A stretch of 64,000 bases of DNA from Arbacia lixula. Its lineage: Eukaryota; Echinodermata; Echinoidea; Arbacioida; Arbaciidae. The position numbers and the translations under genes were made by a program. The stretch spans positions 4,402,158-4,466,157 of the forward strand of contig OZ022590.1 of NCBI GenBank assembly GCA_963669155.1, read 5' to 3'. Position 1 is the first letter of the stretch, and every line of letters starts with the position of its first letter. The notes under the pieces are model-generated. The model saw nothing but the letters and a program-made list of their open reading frames with translations. It was not told the DNA's origin and searched no databases. This document shows, in pieces, positions 12,342 through 23,194 of the stretch.

Positions 12342-12668
12342 AAATGAGGAAAGGGAGAGGTTGTATGTGTGTATTTTGAAGGGGATGTGTGGGGTGAAGG
12401 GGGAGGATGAAACAGAATATCCTGAAAATGTTCTGTTTTTCTAGAGAATCTTCACCACTTACCTGATATATGCAAAATAAAAGATTTAGTATGTTTAGGG
12501 AGGGATAAACCAGCTGGAAAAGCAAAAGAAGGATGTTTGTGTGTGTGCCTGTATTTTGAAATGGGGGAGGGGTGGGGGGGGGGGGGGGGGTGGGGGTGGG
12601 CGGAGGGAGAGAGAGAGAATATTCTTAAATGTGCTTTTACTCCAGGAAATCTTCAGCTTTTGCATGAT
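12342..12668. repeat. Two-copy duplication, about 185-bp offset
   Basis: Copies at 12342 and about 12527 share GTGTGTATTTTGAA or TGCCTGTATTTTGAA, a G-rich run, GAATAT, TTTTCTCCAGRNAATCTTCA-like sequence. The second copy carries a 17-G run (12574-12590). Confidence 0.6.
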
Positions 12669-13489
12669 GTGGACACAATATAGACATATCAACCTTTTCC
12701 AGGGAGGGGGCCCTTTCTCTTAGGTCTTCCCACTTTCTTGATGAATTATAATGTACCATACCAGTGCATAGAACATATATAAAGTGGTAATGACTTGAGT
12801 TTCTTAGCGGGTCATTTCTTTTTGAACCAGTCCGATAATGCAAGGACTTTCTGACGAGAACGAGGGCCTTAAAAACATGCACACTTGACTGTAGGCCAAT
12901 GACCATTCAAGGGGTACAGCCATGGGCTAGGGAGATATAATGCAGTCACAGGGTGCTTGAGCTAACTCCAGTTACTCCACAAGGAAAAAACAGCCAAAAA
13001 GAAGGGAAAATAATACTGAAGTAGGTAAAAAATAGATCAAGTACGAGAGTCCCAGTGGGCATACATGTGCATGCATAAAGCATTTTCCTGACTTCACAGC
13101 ATATTCTGTTCATTTCTTTAAAAGATTGACAGATATATTTTAACTTTAAAATATTTCATTTGAAGAGGATTTCCTAGAGAATATAAATATGAACTTCAAC
13201 ATACACAAGACTTTTCTCATTTCATTCCCACTTCATGCACTTTCAAATTCAGATAGGTAAAGACATAGAAAATATTATATGATAATTTCATTCTTGTTCT
13301 AAATAAATTCATTGATATATTCATTCATTCCTTAAAGTAGCACTTAAACTTGAAGACATTTAATTGCATTAAATATTCATATATATGAGAAAATGAGTGC
13401 AATATTATAGTGCAGGACATTCTAAAAAAATGTAATGCATTTGGTATAAAGAAAAATCACCATGAACCTGATCATATCATTACTTCATA

Positions 13490-13735
13490 GACCGAGCTAC
13501 CTCTTCTTCAACCCGTCATCCTGTCTTTAAACAAAAGCAGGTGAAAGTGCCCAACACGTTGGACGAACTGATGACATTTCTCTCCCGTCTACCCCCACGG
13601 CACTCTTGTCCCAACCCGACCAATTACCGACCAAAAGATGAATTGCGCCCAGTCAGGCGCGAAAAGCGAATCGAGTACGTCAATAGATTAGTTCCCACTG
13701 GTCATCCGCAGCCGCATATACAAAAAAAAAATTAG
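13490..13735 (+). other. Isolated CpG-rich open frame of unknown nature
   Basis: A plus-strand frame is open from a TGA near 13471 to the TAG at 13733-13735 and reads as a basic, proline-rich peptide (NTLDELMTFLSRLPPRHSCP and on). It has no upstream ATG in frame; CAG|GTGAAAGT at 13538 is also a possible splice donor. CpG density is high (about a dozen CGs in 150 bp) against an AT-rich background, so it could be a regulatory element, an orphan exon, or a decayed coding fragment. No homology recognised. Confidence 0.2.
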
Positions 13736-14171
13736 AAATATAAAATGGCTGTTCAAACACGCTGGCTGGCTCAGCACTTTTTCTGAGTATCGTCCAAAAC
13801 GTGCCGATATAATGGAGTACAACGTATGAGAGTAAACAGGGATTTGGCAAGTAATATCAACAAGCATGAAGGCAGAAGAGGTAGTAAGGAAACATAGTCT
13901 GCAGAAACAGACTCTAATCAGCCACTTTCACAATATCTATGTCTGAAAGAGAAGACTAGTGCCCTGATTTTACAGGGAGGTGTATAAATATATGGCAGGT
14001 ACTGTCCAACGTTTCAGACTTAGTCAATGACAAGCGCTTGTGCCTGAAAACCAAACTTTACGAGCTTCAAATTCATTCTTGGACTACTCAAAGGATAAAC
14101 AAATATACCATGTATGTAGAATTGTTAACCCTCACAGGAACATCAATAATTAGGAACATCAATAATTGAAA

Positions 14172-14436
14172 GTACCATGCCAATTACACCACAATTTACT
14201 AGCTATGGGACTGAAGGACTTAATACAGCTTGTACTGCTGACCATCCATATGATAGGACCTTGGATTATTGTACAAGTGCTACATTATACAGTTACAGCA
14301 AAGTTCAACACAGATATACCTGTGGAATACAAATGTAACTTGTTCACAGCAATTTTGATGGAAAATCAGTCTGTAGAGTCATTTACCCCCTCAGTCCCAC
14401 AGATGATAAAATGTGGTTTAATTGACATGGGACTAT
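14172..14436. mobile_element. MITE-like element with 40-bp inverted ends
   Basis: The left end reads CCATGCCAATTACACCACA then GGGACTGAAGG. The right end, inverted, reads CCATGTCAATTAAACCACA then GGGACTGAGGG. About 175 bp lie between the arms. The open frame across it is incidental. Confidence 0.65.
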
Positions 14437-15001
14437 GAACGTTTGGTACTTACAGTGTTACAGCTATAACTGTGATAGGTTACAGCAAGCATTTCTTTTG
14501 CATACCCCCTCCCCCCATTTGTGTATGTTGATATCTACCTTAGATCAACTTCTCTAATAAATGGTGATATTTTTTATTTACAGAATGACTGAAGACTTTA
14601 CAATGCTATAGAAAACATGCAATTTTATGAAGTTTAGAATGCACAGTATGTAGCTCTTTGATATTGACTTTGAATTCACATTCCTCTTAGATTATGTCTG
14701 TGTTACAATAATTAAAGTTACGGGTTTATTATCAATGCAAATATTGCACTGCATGTGCACATAATGAATATATTTATACAGGGCATATCGTTGCTACTGA
14801 GGGCTACGTTTTACTTAATTTGATTGATGATTTACAGATTCGAACAATGTAATCACTTATCTGTATGATAATAATTTAAAATGAAAAGCCAGTCTAAAGA
14901 GAGTTTAGGCCACAAGTTATTCATCAATTGATATGAGATGCTCTGTGAAAGTGCTGTGACTCCACATCAAGGGAATTCTCCCACATTATTCATAGGTCTG
15001 G

Positions 15002-16075
15002 GCTGCCCCATGGAGAGGGGATGAGTAAGAAGGAGTGAGGGAGAGAAGGAGAGGAGAGAAGAGAAAGAGGAGAGGAGAGGAGAGGAGAGAAAGAGAGGAG
15101 AGAGGAGAGAAGGAGAGGTGAGAGGAGAGGAGAGGAGAGGAAAGGAGAGGAGAGGAGAGGAGAGAGGACAGGAGAGAAGGAGAGGAGAGGAGAGACAGAG
15201 AGGAGAGGAGAGACAGAGAGGAGAGGAGAGAAGAGAAGGAGAGGAGAGACAGAGAGGAGAGGAGAGAGAGAGAGGAGAGAAGAGAAGGAGAGGACAGAAG
15301 GAGAGGACATATTGAGAGGTTGGAAGGAGAGGAGAGGGGAGATAGATCAACTGGGAGAGACAGAGAGAAACTGAGAAGGAAATGAGAGAGGGAAAGGAGA
15401 GGATGGGAGGGGAGGAGAAAGGGAGAGATGGAGAGAAGGAATGAAGGAGAGAGGAAGAGAGGAGTGAAAGGAAGAATATATGGAGTGGAGAGAAGTAGTG
15501 AGGAGAGGAATCCTTGACAGGGAGAGATGGAGAGACACTGAGAAGGAAATGAGAGAGTGAGAAGAGAGGAGGGGAGGGGAGGAGAGGAGGGGAGGGGAGG
15601 GGAGGAGAGGAGAGGAGGGGAGGGGAGGGGAGGAGAGGAGGGGAGGAGAGGAGAGGAGGAGAGAAGGAGAGAAGGAGTAAAGGGGAGAACATATGGAGAG
15701 GTTGGAAGGAGAGGAGAGAGGGATCGACTGGGAGAGACGGAGAGACACGGCGATGGAAATGAGAGAGGGAAAGGAGAGGAGGGGAGGGGAGGAGAGAGGG
15801 AAAGGAGAAGAGGAGAGAAGGAGAGGAGAGAAGGAATGAAGGAGAGATGAAGAGAGGCGAATACATGGAGTGGGGCAAAGGAGAGGAGAGGGATCCTTGA
15901 CAGGGAGAGATGGAGAGACACGGAGAAGGAAGTGAGAAAGTGAGAGGAGAGGAGGGGATGGGAGACGGAGAAAGGTAGCAAAGGAGAGAAGAGAAAGAGA
16001 GGGGAGATAATAAGGGGAGGAGGAAAGGAGAGAGATGCAGAGACAAGGAGAAAGGAAGAGACAATGAAAGAAGTA
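15002..16075. repeat. 1.1-kb polypurine tract with 383-bp higher-order repeat
   Basis: Almost pure AG on the plus strand, based on GGAGA units. Marker words recur at a fixed distance: GAGGTTGGAAGGAGAGGAGA at about 15315 and 15698, CTTGACAGGGAGAGATGG at 15511 and 15894, and ACTGGGAGAGA at 15349 and 15728. The tract has potential for triplex (H-DNA). The long minus-strand Ser/Leu/Pro frames here are not genes. Confidence 0.9.
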
Positions 16076-16424
16076 GCGTAAGAATTACTACGAAGAGTTA
16101 CTAGGAATTACTGTGAGTGGGTATGACCATGCTATATATAAAAATAAATTGCATTATAATTTTTGCAAGTAACATGTAATCTAAATTAATACACCTGATA
16201 AGTAGCATAAGTACAGTGCAGTTTATCCAGATCTTAATTACATTTATGTACAGTATCTATGTAATTGCCATACCATCCCTGTATGGTTCAGCCATGATGA
16301 AATTTCCTATTAGGCTGGGCAAAACTGTGCAATTACCTTGCAATATGGATGATCTAGTTCTATTTATTTATGTGCGTAGAGAATTAGTGCACTTTACTGT
16401 CATGGTCTTCCCATTCATTCCCTC

Positions 16425-16463
16425 TCTCCCTCTCTTACTTTTGCTACCCCTCTCTAATCCTCT

Positions 16464-16519
<56 letters not shown>

Positions 16520-16641
16520 CTTTCTATCTTTTCATCCTCTCCTTCTCCATTGTCGTTCTCCCTTTTCACCTCCCTCACTCTTGCTCCCCCTTTCTCTCTC
16601 TCCCTTCTAAATCCCCCCTCCTCTCTCCCTTCTCAATTTCC

Positions 16642-16692
<51 letters not shown>

Positions 16693-16835
16693 AGTTTGTC
16701 TCTCTCTGTCAGTTTGTCTCTCTCTATCTCCGTTTGTCTCTATCTCTGTTTGTCTCTCTCTCTGTCTGTCTGTCTGTCTGTCTCTCTCTTCTGTCTCTCC
16801 CTCTCAACCCCTATTTCTCTACCCCTCCCCCTATT
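16425..16835. repeat. Polypyrimidine tract (TC and TCTG)
   Basis: Pure TC runs at about 16467-16515 and 16637-16690, then TCTG units to 16790. It lies 350 bp from the polypurine tract and has opposite strand bias. Confidence 0.9.
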
Positions 16836-16974
16836 TTGCTCCCCCTCCTACTCACATTTCCCCCACATCAATAACATGTGTATTCATACTGTATATATAC
16901 AGTTGTCAAATAAAAAATCACAACATATGATTTCCAATAACACATCAACATTGTTTATGGTGTAATATATGTAA

Positions 16975-17640
16975 CTGTTTACATCTGTCAGGAAGAGATT
17001 TAGTACATCAAATGCAGATATAACTTTGAACAATTTATGCACATATCAGTGTGCCCCCCTACCCTACTCTTTGATATTTGAAGCAATAATCTGCACAGCA
17101 GCTTACACAAATATCTAGACTGCCCAAACCTCTTTCTAACTCTCCCATTCTCTCCTCATTCTCCCAGTTCCTTTTCCCCACTCACTAAATAACACATCAA
17201 TTGCACAATGTACATTTACAACAACATAAGTGTTTAGAGTTGTCATAGAGAGATTTACTAAACCAAATACAGATATAATTTGTCACAATTACATACGCAC
17301 ATACACAAGGACCCCCCCCCCCCCCCCAGCCATGCACTGCCCAAACCCCCTTCTCAATAATATGTTCATTCCACAAAAGTGTTTTAGAGCTGTCACAAAG
17401 AGATTTACTATAGCAAATGCAGATATAATTTGTCATGATTTACACACATGAAAAGATCCCCCTACCTCCTCCACCCACTCCCCACTGAAACCCCTTTCTA
17501 CAAGCTTCTTCCCCCACCTTCTCATAACATGGCTGTTGCACAATGTACAAATACACATTAAGTATTTATAGCTGTCAGAGAGAAATATTCTCATCATAAA
17601 TTTGCTACCAGCATTCTCAGGCCATTTGCTACAGCGTACA
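16975..17640. repeat. Degenerate tandem repeat, about 150-250-bp units
   Basis: The word GTCA-AGAGATTTA-T-CAAATGCAGATATAA recurs near 16985, 17239, 17389 and in reduced form near 17572, each followed by a C-rich segment. A 16-C run is at 17312-17327. Confidence 0.7.
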
Positions 17641-18139
17641 TCAATCATACTCACAGGCTATTGTACATGAAAAGTGAAGGCTAGAAAGGCCTCTCTCATA
17701 AACGCATTCCAAAAGCAACTGTTCCATGCACAATAACATTGCCCAGATGAAAGAAAGCTGAAAATTTCCTTCTTCTTGTCAATAGTAGGCTAAAATTCAA
17801 AGTGACATTTACTTTAGATTAAAGTTATCTAGCAAGAATAAATATGTCTACCAGGAATGAATTAAAAAAGAAATTACATAAAAACCCACTTTGACCACAC
17901 AATCTAAAATTGTTTACTTGTATTATTCTATGAGGAAATGTAAAAATTATGTGTCATAACTCAGAATTCCAATAAGAAAAAAAATAAGAACACAAAAGAC
18001 TGCATTATAAGAAGTATAATAATATAATTGAAGATACTTGCAAACAACAAAGACAATTATAAAATATATCTTCCCATTGATATACTTGCTTGTGATGTTT
18101 TAAATCTGCAGAATATAGCTTAGAGCATTCATTATCAAA

Positions 18140-18355
18140 ATATACCATTTTAATTATGTATGCAAATTTTGTTCATGTCCTTCAAACGATATATTTCTAA
18201 TGGTAGCCCCGAACCTGTTTCCAATATTGGTCAGTGTAGCAGCAATATATTCAAAGTGTATTTCACCCATTGAAAATGGATTGCAAAATGCTGTAATGCG
18301 TCAGTAGGTAGTCAGGGAAAAAGTTGTGAATGCATCACAAAAACGGCTTATTGGT
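18140..18355 (+). repeat. Dispersed repeat R1, copy 1
   Basis: Aligns over about 215 bp with 30855-31080 in the same orientation (shared: TTATGTATGCAAA, TCTTCAAAC-like, CTAATGGTA, ATATTCAAAGTG, AATTGTGAATRCAT, AAAACRGCTTATT). Nature unknown. Confidence 0.65.
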
Positions 18356-18733
18356 ACACATATTTACCACATAAACAACACAAGTGACATTTCCACACTC
18401 ACAGGTAAACATTAGCCTCAAGCGCTGCTGTGATCAATACAGTAGATCCTCTGATCAACGTCCCACCTGACTTATAGTCAATCACTGTACAAACGCATGG
18501 CATGAAGTTGACTGCATTTGACTGCATTCGCTTGCAGTCAAGCTGTGAAGCTGAGCACAGGCTTGTCCACTGTCATAATAATACTCTGCTTTTTGGTCAT
18601 GTATTCGCAACTTTCTCCCCCTAACCCCCTAATCTTGGAGAGTGGGTTTCGTGCTTATCCATCCGTTTTATTCCTTTGTATGGTTTGGGAGACAGTATGC
18701 ATCGCTACCCCTATCTCAGGCATGGCTTTCACT

Positions 18734-18818
18734 TAGAACATGGTCTTTTGTTATGTGGACAACATTTCAAAGGGTCCCTTTTGAATTTTGTCCACTTAAC
18801 AACAGACCATGTTCATAG
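18734..18818. mobile_element. Hairpin element M2, copy 1
   Basis: An 85-bp near-perfect palindrome: GAACATGGTCTTTTGTTATG on the left and its inverse with small changes on the right, centred on AAAGGGTCCCTTT. It abuts the M1 copy at 18833. Confidence 0.75.
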
Positions 18819-18832
18819 TCCTTGGTATTGGC

Positions 18833-19047
18833 ATCAATAGAATACCGAAGTGGTGTCATCATATGAGCATGTTGTCAAGACAATTGGCTCTAAACAATCT
18901 CACTCCAGTGCAAGGTTTAGCGGTTTGATATTGTCTATCGGGCTAGTGTCTGGCTGAAGAACCGCTGCTTGCTCTACCCGCATCGTTTAGAACCAGTTGT
19001 CTTGACAATAATGCTCAAATGACGTCACACTTCGGTACTCTATTGCA
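18833..19047. mobile_element. Long-TIR element M1, copy B
   Basis: Inverted ends of about 60 bp, reading CAATAGARTACCGAAGTG inward. Inner part shared with copies A and C (CCGCTGCTTGCTCTACCCGC). The right end contains a full CRE palindrome, TGACGTCA, at 19020-19027. No coding capacity. Confidence 0.8.
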
Positions 19048-19064
19048 ATCTTTTACAAGATCCC

Positions 19065-19150
19065 TTAACCCTTTGTACACTAGATAAGAAGCTGCACTAT
19101 GGGATTTGTGTGTATTACATGTGACAAGGGACACACATGGCACACCAAGA
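19065..19150 (+). mobile_element. Family D mini-element, solo copy left of the array
   Basis: Starts TTAACCCTTTGTACACTAGA, has the core CACTATGGGATTTGTGTGTA and ends near GGCACACCAAGAG. Opposite in orientation to the adjoining tandem units. Confidence 0.6.
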
Positions 19151-19175
19151 GTGGAAGTGTTGAAAGCACGGTTTT

Positions 19176-20178
19176 GACTCCTTATGCACCATTGCTCTAG
19201 TAATAGACACAAAACCCATAGAGCAGTTTTTGTCTGGCACAGGAGTTAACTCCTTATGTACCATTGAGGCTTTGTTGCTCTAGTAATAGACACAAATCCC
19301 ATAGAGCAGATTTTGTCTGGCACAGAAGGAGTTAACTCCTTATGCACCATTGAGGCTTCCTTGCTCTAGTAATACACACAAATCCCATAAAGCAGTTTTT
19401 GTCTGTCAAAGGAGTTAATTCCTTATGCACCATTGAGGCTTTGTTGCTCTTGCAATACACACAAATCCCATGCAGCAGTTTTTATCTGGCATAGAAGTTA
19501 ACTCCTTATGCACAATTGAGGCTTCCTTGCTCTAGTAATACACACAAATCCCATAGAGCAGTTTTTGTTTCTAACAGAAGGAGTTAACTCCTTATGCACC
19601 ATTGAGGCTTTGTTGCTCTTGCAATACACACAAATCCCATGCAGCAGTTTTTATCTGGCATAGATGTTAACTCCTTATGCACAATTGAGGCTTCCTTGCT
19701 CTAGTAATACACACATATCCCATAGAGCAGGTTTTGTCTGATACAGGAGTTAACTCCTTCTGCACCATTGAGGCTTTGTTGCTCTAGTAATACATGCAAA
19801 TCCCATAGAGCAGTTTTTGTTTCTAACAAAAGGAGTTAACTCCTTATGCACCATTGAGGCTTCGTTGCTCTAGTAATACACACATATCCCATAGAGCAGG
19901 TATTGTCTGATACAGGAGTTAACTCCTTATGCACCATTGAGGCTTTGTTGCTCTAGTAATACACACAAATCCCATAAAGCAGTTTTTGTCTGGTACAGAA
20001 GGAGTTAACTCCTTATGCACCATTGAGGCTTTGTTGCTCTAGTAATACACACAAATCCCATAGAGCAGTTTTTGTCTATCACAGAAGGAGTTAACTCCTT
20101 ATGCACCATTGAGGCTTTGTTGCTCTAGTAATACACACATATCCCATAGAGCAGTTTTTGTCTGGTACAGAAGGAGTT
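19176..20178 (-). repeat. Tandem array of family D mini-element, 12 units of 83-86 bp
   Basis: Unit starts (TTAACTCC or equivalent) lie at 19176 (short), 19246, 19332, 19415, 19498, 19584, 19667, 19750, 19836, 19919, 20005 and 20091. Most junctions read AAGGAGTTAACTCCTT, a 16-bp palindrome around one TTAA. Each unit has the core AAATCCCATAGAGCAG. On the minus strand the unit aligns with the solo D copies, so the array grew from a TTAA-flanked mini-transposon. Marker variants repeat every second or third unit. Confidence 0.9.
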
Positions 20179-20270
20179 AGGTCACTCTCTGTCACTATTG
20201 CATGATACACAAGTAAATCACAAAAACCCTATACAGAAAAGCATATTGTCCAGCATTGCAAGATTTAAAG

Positions 20271-20362
20271 TTAACCCTTTTTGTGTCAGATAGACTGCTG
20301 CTCTATGGGAATTGTGTGTATTTCTTATGAATAAAGTCCCATGTCACACCACAAAGAGTTAA
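20271..20362 (+). mobile_element. Family D mini-element, solo copy right of the array
   Basis: TTAACCCTTTTTGTGTCAGA at the left, CTATGGGAATTGTGTGTA core, ACCACAAAGAGTTAA at the right. Confidence 0.6.
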
Positions 20363-20659
20363 GCAGCTTTGCTGTAATTAAGCCTACCAAATCACAGCTT
20401 AATACCAGCTGCACGTTCAATAGCAGTGTATAGCCTTTGTGTGGAACAATACCAAGGCATGCCTGGCATATCACCAGCTAGCCTCCCCTCTAGACTAAAC
20501 AGGTGAATAGACCTGCAAGTCTTAAGAGCAGCTTAGTACCACTAAGGTGCTTAAGATAAAGGAAAACATTGAAAAGTTGCGTTCAACCCTCTCATTACTA
20601 TTGGCATGAAACTGTGTAGTAAGTCAATGCGATTTTCAATGCTTGATACTGACAGAGTT

Positions 20660-21463
20660 ACCGTATTTTTCGGTGTATAAGACGCATGTTTCTTCCCTTG
20701 AAAATCACGCCAAAGTCCAGGTGCGTCTTATACACGGCGTTAGCAAAAATCAGGTCTTTCAAACCAACACGTATACACCTGTATGGGACTATACATTGTG
20801 TGACATTAAAAAAAGTGGATGGCTTTGATAGCCCGATACAAATGTTGTACCGGTAATACGATCTCAATCACATCACCAGCATACTTAACTGGAACTAAAA
20901 AATCCCCAGGAGTAGTATTTGTCTGTGAGACAACTCAAAGAAACCGCTGATCAAAAGGCTTAAACTAGAAAACTCCGTTTGATGGAGACTGCGATTGATT
21001 CTGTTATCAGCTCTGGCCACAAGCTGGCGCTAGTACACAAAGAACATAGAGCTACATTGAGACACTCTATGACAAAGAACGATCTTTGTTTACTAGCGCC
21101 AGCTTGTGGCCAGAGCTGATAATAGAATCAATCGCAGTCTCCATCAAACGGAGTTTTCTAGTTTAAGCCATTTGATCAGCGGTTTCTTTGAGTTGTCTCG
21201 CGGACAAATACTACTCCTGGGGCTTTTTTAGTTCGGGTTAAGTGTGCTGGTGATGTGATTGAGATCGTATTACTGGTACATCAATTGTGTCAGGCTATCA
21301 AAGCCATTTATTTTGTTGTTGACTGTATATATAGTCCCATACATGTGTATATGTGTTGAAACTTTATACGGACCCGATTTTTTTTTTTTTTCAAATTGCG
21401 TGCTCAAAGTCGGGATGCGTCTTATCCGCCGTTGCGTCTTGTACGCCGAAATTTACGGTAAGG
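20660..21463. mobile_element. 800-bp palindromic (foldback) DNA element
   Basis: The two halves (20660-21043 and 21050-21463) are inverted copies. The inner 130 bp are nearly identical (CAAGCTGGCGCTAGTA, GAAAACTCCGTTTGATGGAG). Ends read TTACCGTATTTTTCGGTGTA and, inverted, TTACCGTAAATTTCGGCGTA, followed by repeated AAGACGCA motifs. No transposase, so non-autonomous. TTA may be the target duplication. Confidence 0.8.
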
Positions 21464-21479
21464 AAGGTACATGCAGTTG

Positions 21480-21592
21480 GGCCTGAGATCAACGTCACAG
21501 CTGATTGCCATCTATTGCAGTCAGACTGCAGTCAATGTATGGAGCTGATTGCATTTTATTGCAATCACTGTGCATTTGATCTCAGGCTCCAC
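21480..21592. mobile_element. Small palindromic element
   Basis: Ends GCCTGAGATCAA and TTGATCTCAGGC are perfect inverses. Inside are repeated TGATTGCATTTTATTGCA and GACTGCAGTC motifs. It lies 16 bp from the 800-bp palindrome. Confidence 0.6.
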
Positions 21593-21699
21593 TGTACAAT
21601 GTAACTAACATGGGTGCTATGATCTATTCAGCAAACAAATTCCACATGGCATGGTATTCAATAATGGGGTCTGGCTGCAGTAGACTAATCATCCTTCAA

Positions 21700-21838
21700 C
21701 TATGAACATGGTCATTTATCACACAGACAAAATTTCAAAGGGTTCCTTTTAAATTCTTTCGACGTAACAATAGAAAAAAAAACATTTCAAAGAGTTTCTT
21801 CGAAATTTTGCCCATGTAACAAAAGACCATGTCCATAG
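21700..21838. mobile_element. Hairpin element M2, copy 2 (expanded)
   Basis: Ends CTATGAACATGGTC and GACCATGTCCATAG. The middle (ACATTTCAAAG plus its complement) is present twice, so the hairpin core is partly duplicated. Confidence 0.65.
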
Positions 21839-22962
21839 TGCTTGAATTTGTTTCCAGCTGGCCAAAGAGGAGAATAAACTAGTGACTAAGTCTTGTGAGT
21901 ACTAAGTAGACTTCATTTTTTTTAAGTTTTGCTTAGAAATGCAACAAAATCTAGACTAGTCTGTCCATTTCTGTATGCCATGGTCATCACTTCAAATATC
22001 TTCATCTAATGTTTCAGTTACAAGAACAAACAAATACATTAGGCTCTTGGATTACTTTATATGCTTGTTGATGGCTGGAAATGTTTAATCCCATTGCAAG
22101 AGAAACCAACGCAATATGTACTACTTAACAACAAATTATACAGGACAAACCACCGTTAATTTCCGTTTCACGAGAAAGCTGAAACGGTGTACAGGATACC
22201 TAAACAAAATTACACCCCGGCCCCGCCACCACCAGTATTCATTTCATGTTTTATTCAAGACTCATCCCCCCACTAAAAAAGAAGAAGAAGAAAATAAAAA
22301 GTGAATGTATTTTGTATGTGGCACAGACCACTGAATTGAGATTCATTACCGACTCTCTTGGCTACTTCTGGGAACAAGTAGAGCAGAGAGAAAGACTGAA
22401 TGAATTAAGTAAGAGCAGTTAGTGGCACAACACAGGCAAACAAAATGGTTACGCAGGGAAAAATGCCTACAAACTCTCCCTCAGAGAAAGATAGATAGAT
22501 AGACCGCAGGTGATTTGATGCACCTGTACGTATACAATACAATTTATACAATTCATATTCACTTTATGTGCAAAGTCTGCGCAAACGAACCACTTCAATA
22601 TTGCAAACTCTACGAGTGGGAGGGGCAAACTTTCAACCAATTCTTCCTTCAAGCAAGCTTGCTAGAGCATTTGAGTACGCATTTTGAGAACTCTTAAAAA
22701 AGACATACAAGAATTCATGGTGCAAGGGAATAAGGAGTCTTCCATCTCTATTAGTAGCACATTCATAAACAATAATTTGAAACTCATGTTACAAGGTGTT
22801 AACATAGCCACAGGCAACATCATTTAGCAATGCAGAGGCACTTTGGCTAGTCTTCCATCAATCATCACCCCGTCTCCACCTTCCACATCCCAACAAATTC
22901 AATACTCTTCCATCAAATGTAGCTTAGCATTCAGACGGTTGGGCGTTGATAAACCAAACTAT

Positions 22963-23194
22963 TCAATAGAGTACCGAAGTGTGACGTCATTTGAGCACTA
23001 TTGCAAAGACAACTGGTTCTAAACTATGCGGGTAGGACAAGCAGCCGAGATCACAAACGGGGACTGTAACGGGGAATGCAGAACACTAGCCCGATAGACA
23101 ATATCGAACCGCTTAACCTCTCACCGGAGTGAGTTAGTTTAGAACCAATTGTCTCGACAACATGCTGATATGACGACACCACTTGGGTACTCTC
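22963..23194. mobile_element. Long-TIR element M1, copy C (inverted)
   Basis: Starts CAATAGAGTACCGAAGTG with TGACGTCA at 22982-22989. Inner GCGGGTAGGACAAGCAGC is the reverse of the motif in copies A and B. Right end ACCACTTGGGTACTCT. About 232 bp. Confidence 0.8.

Noticed and set aside
14967..16064. 365-codon minus-strand frame rich in Ser, Leu and Pro
   Set aside because: Produced entirely by the AG-rich tract, where stop codons are rare on the pyrimidine strand; similar frames exist in several phases.
16216..16965. 249-codon plus-strand frame
   Set aside because: Mostly TC microsatellite; the non-repeat ends show no domain or splice support.
19176..20178. Regular repeat array resembling CRISPR
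   Set aside because: Units are contiguous with no unique spacers, the sequence is animal-like, and units match a dispersed transposon.
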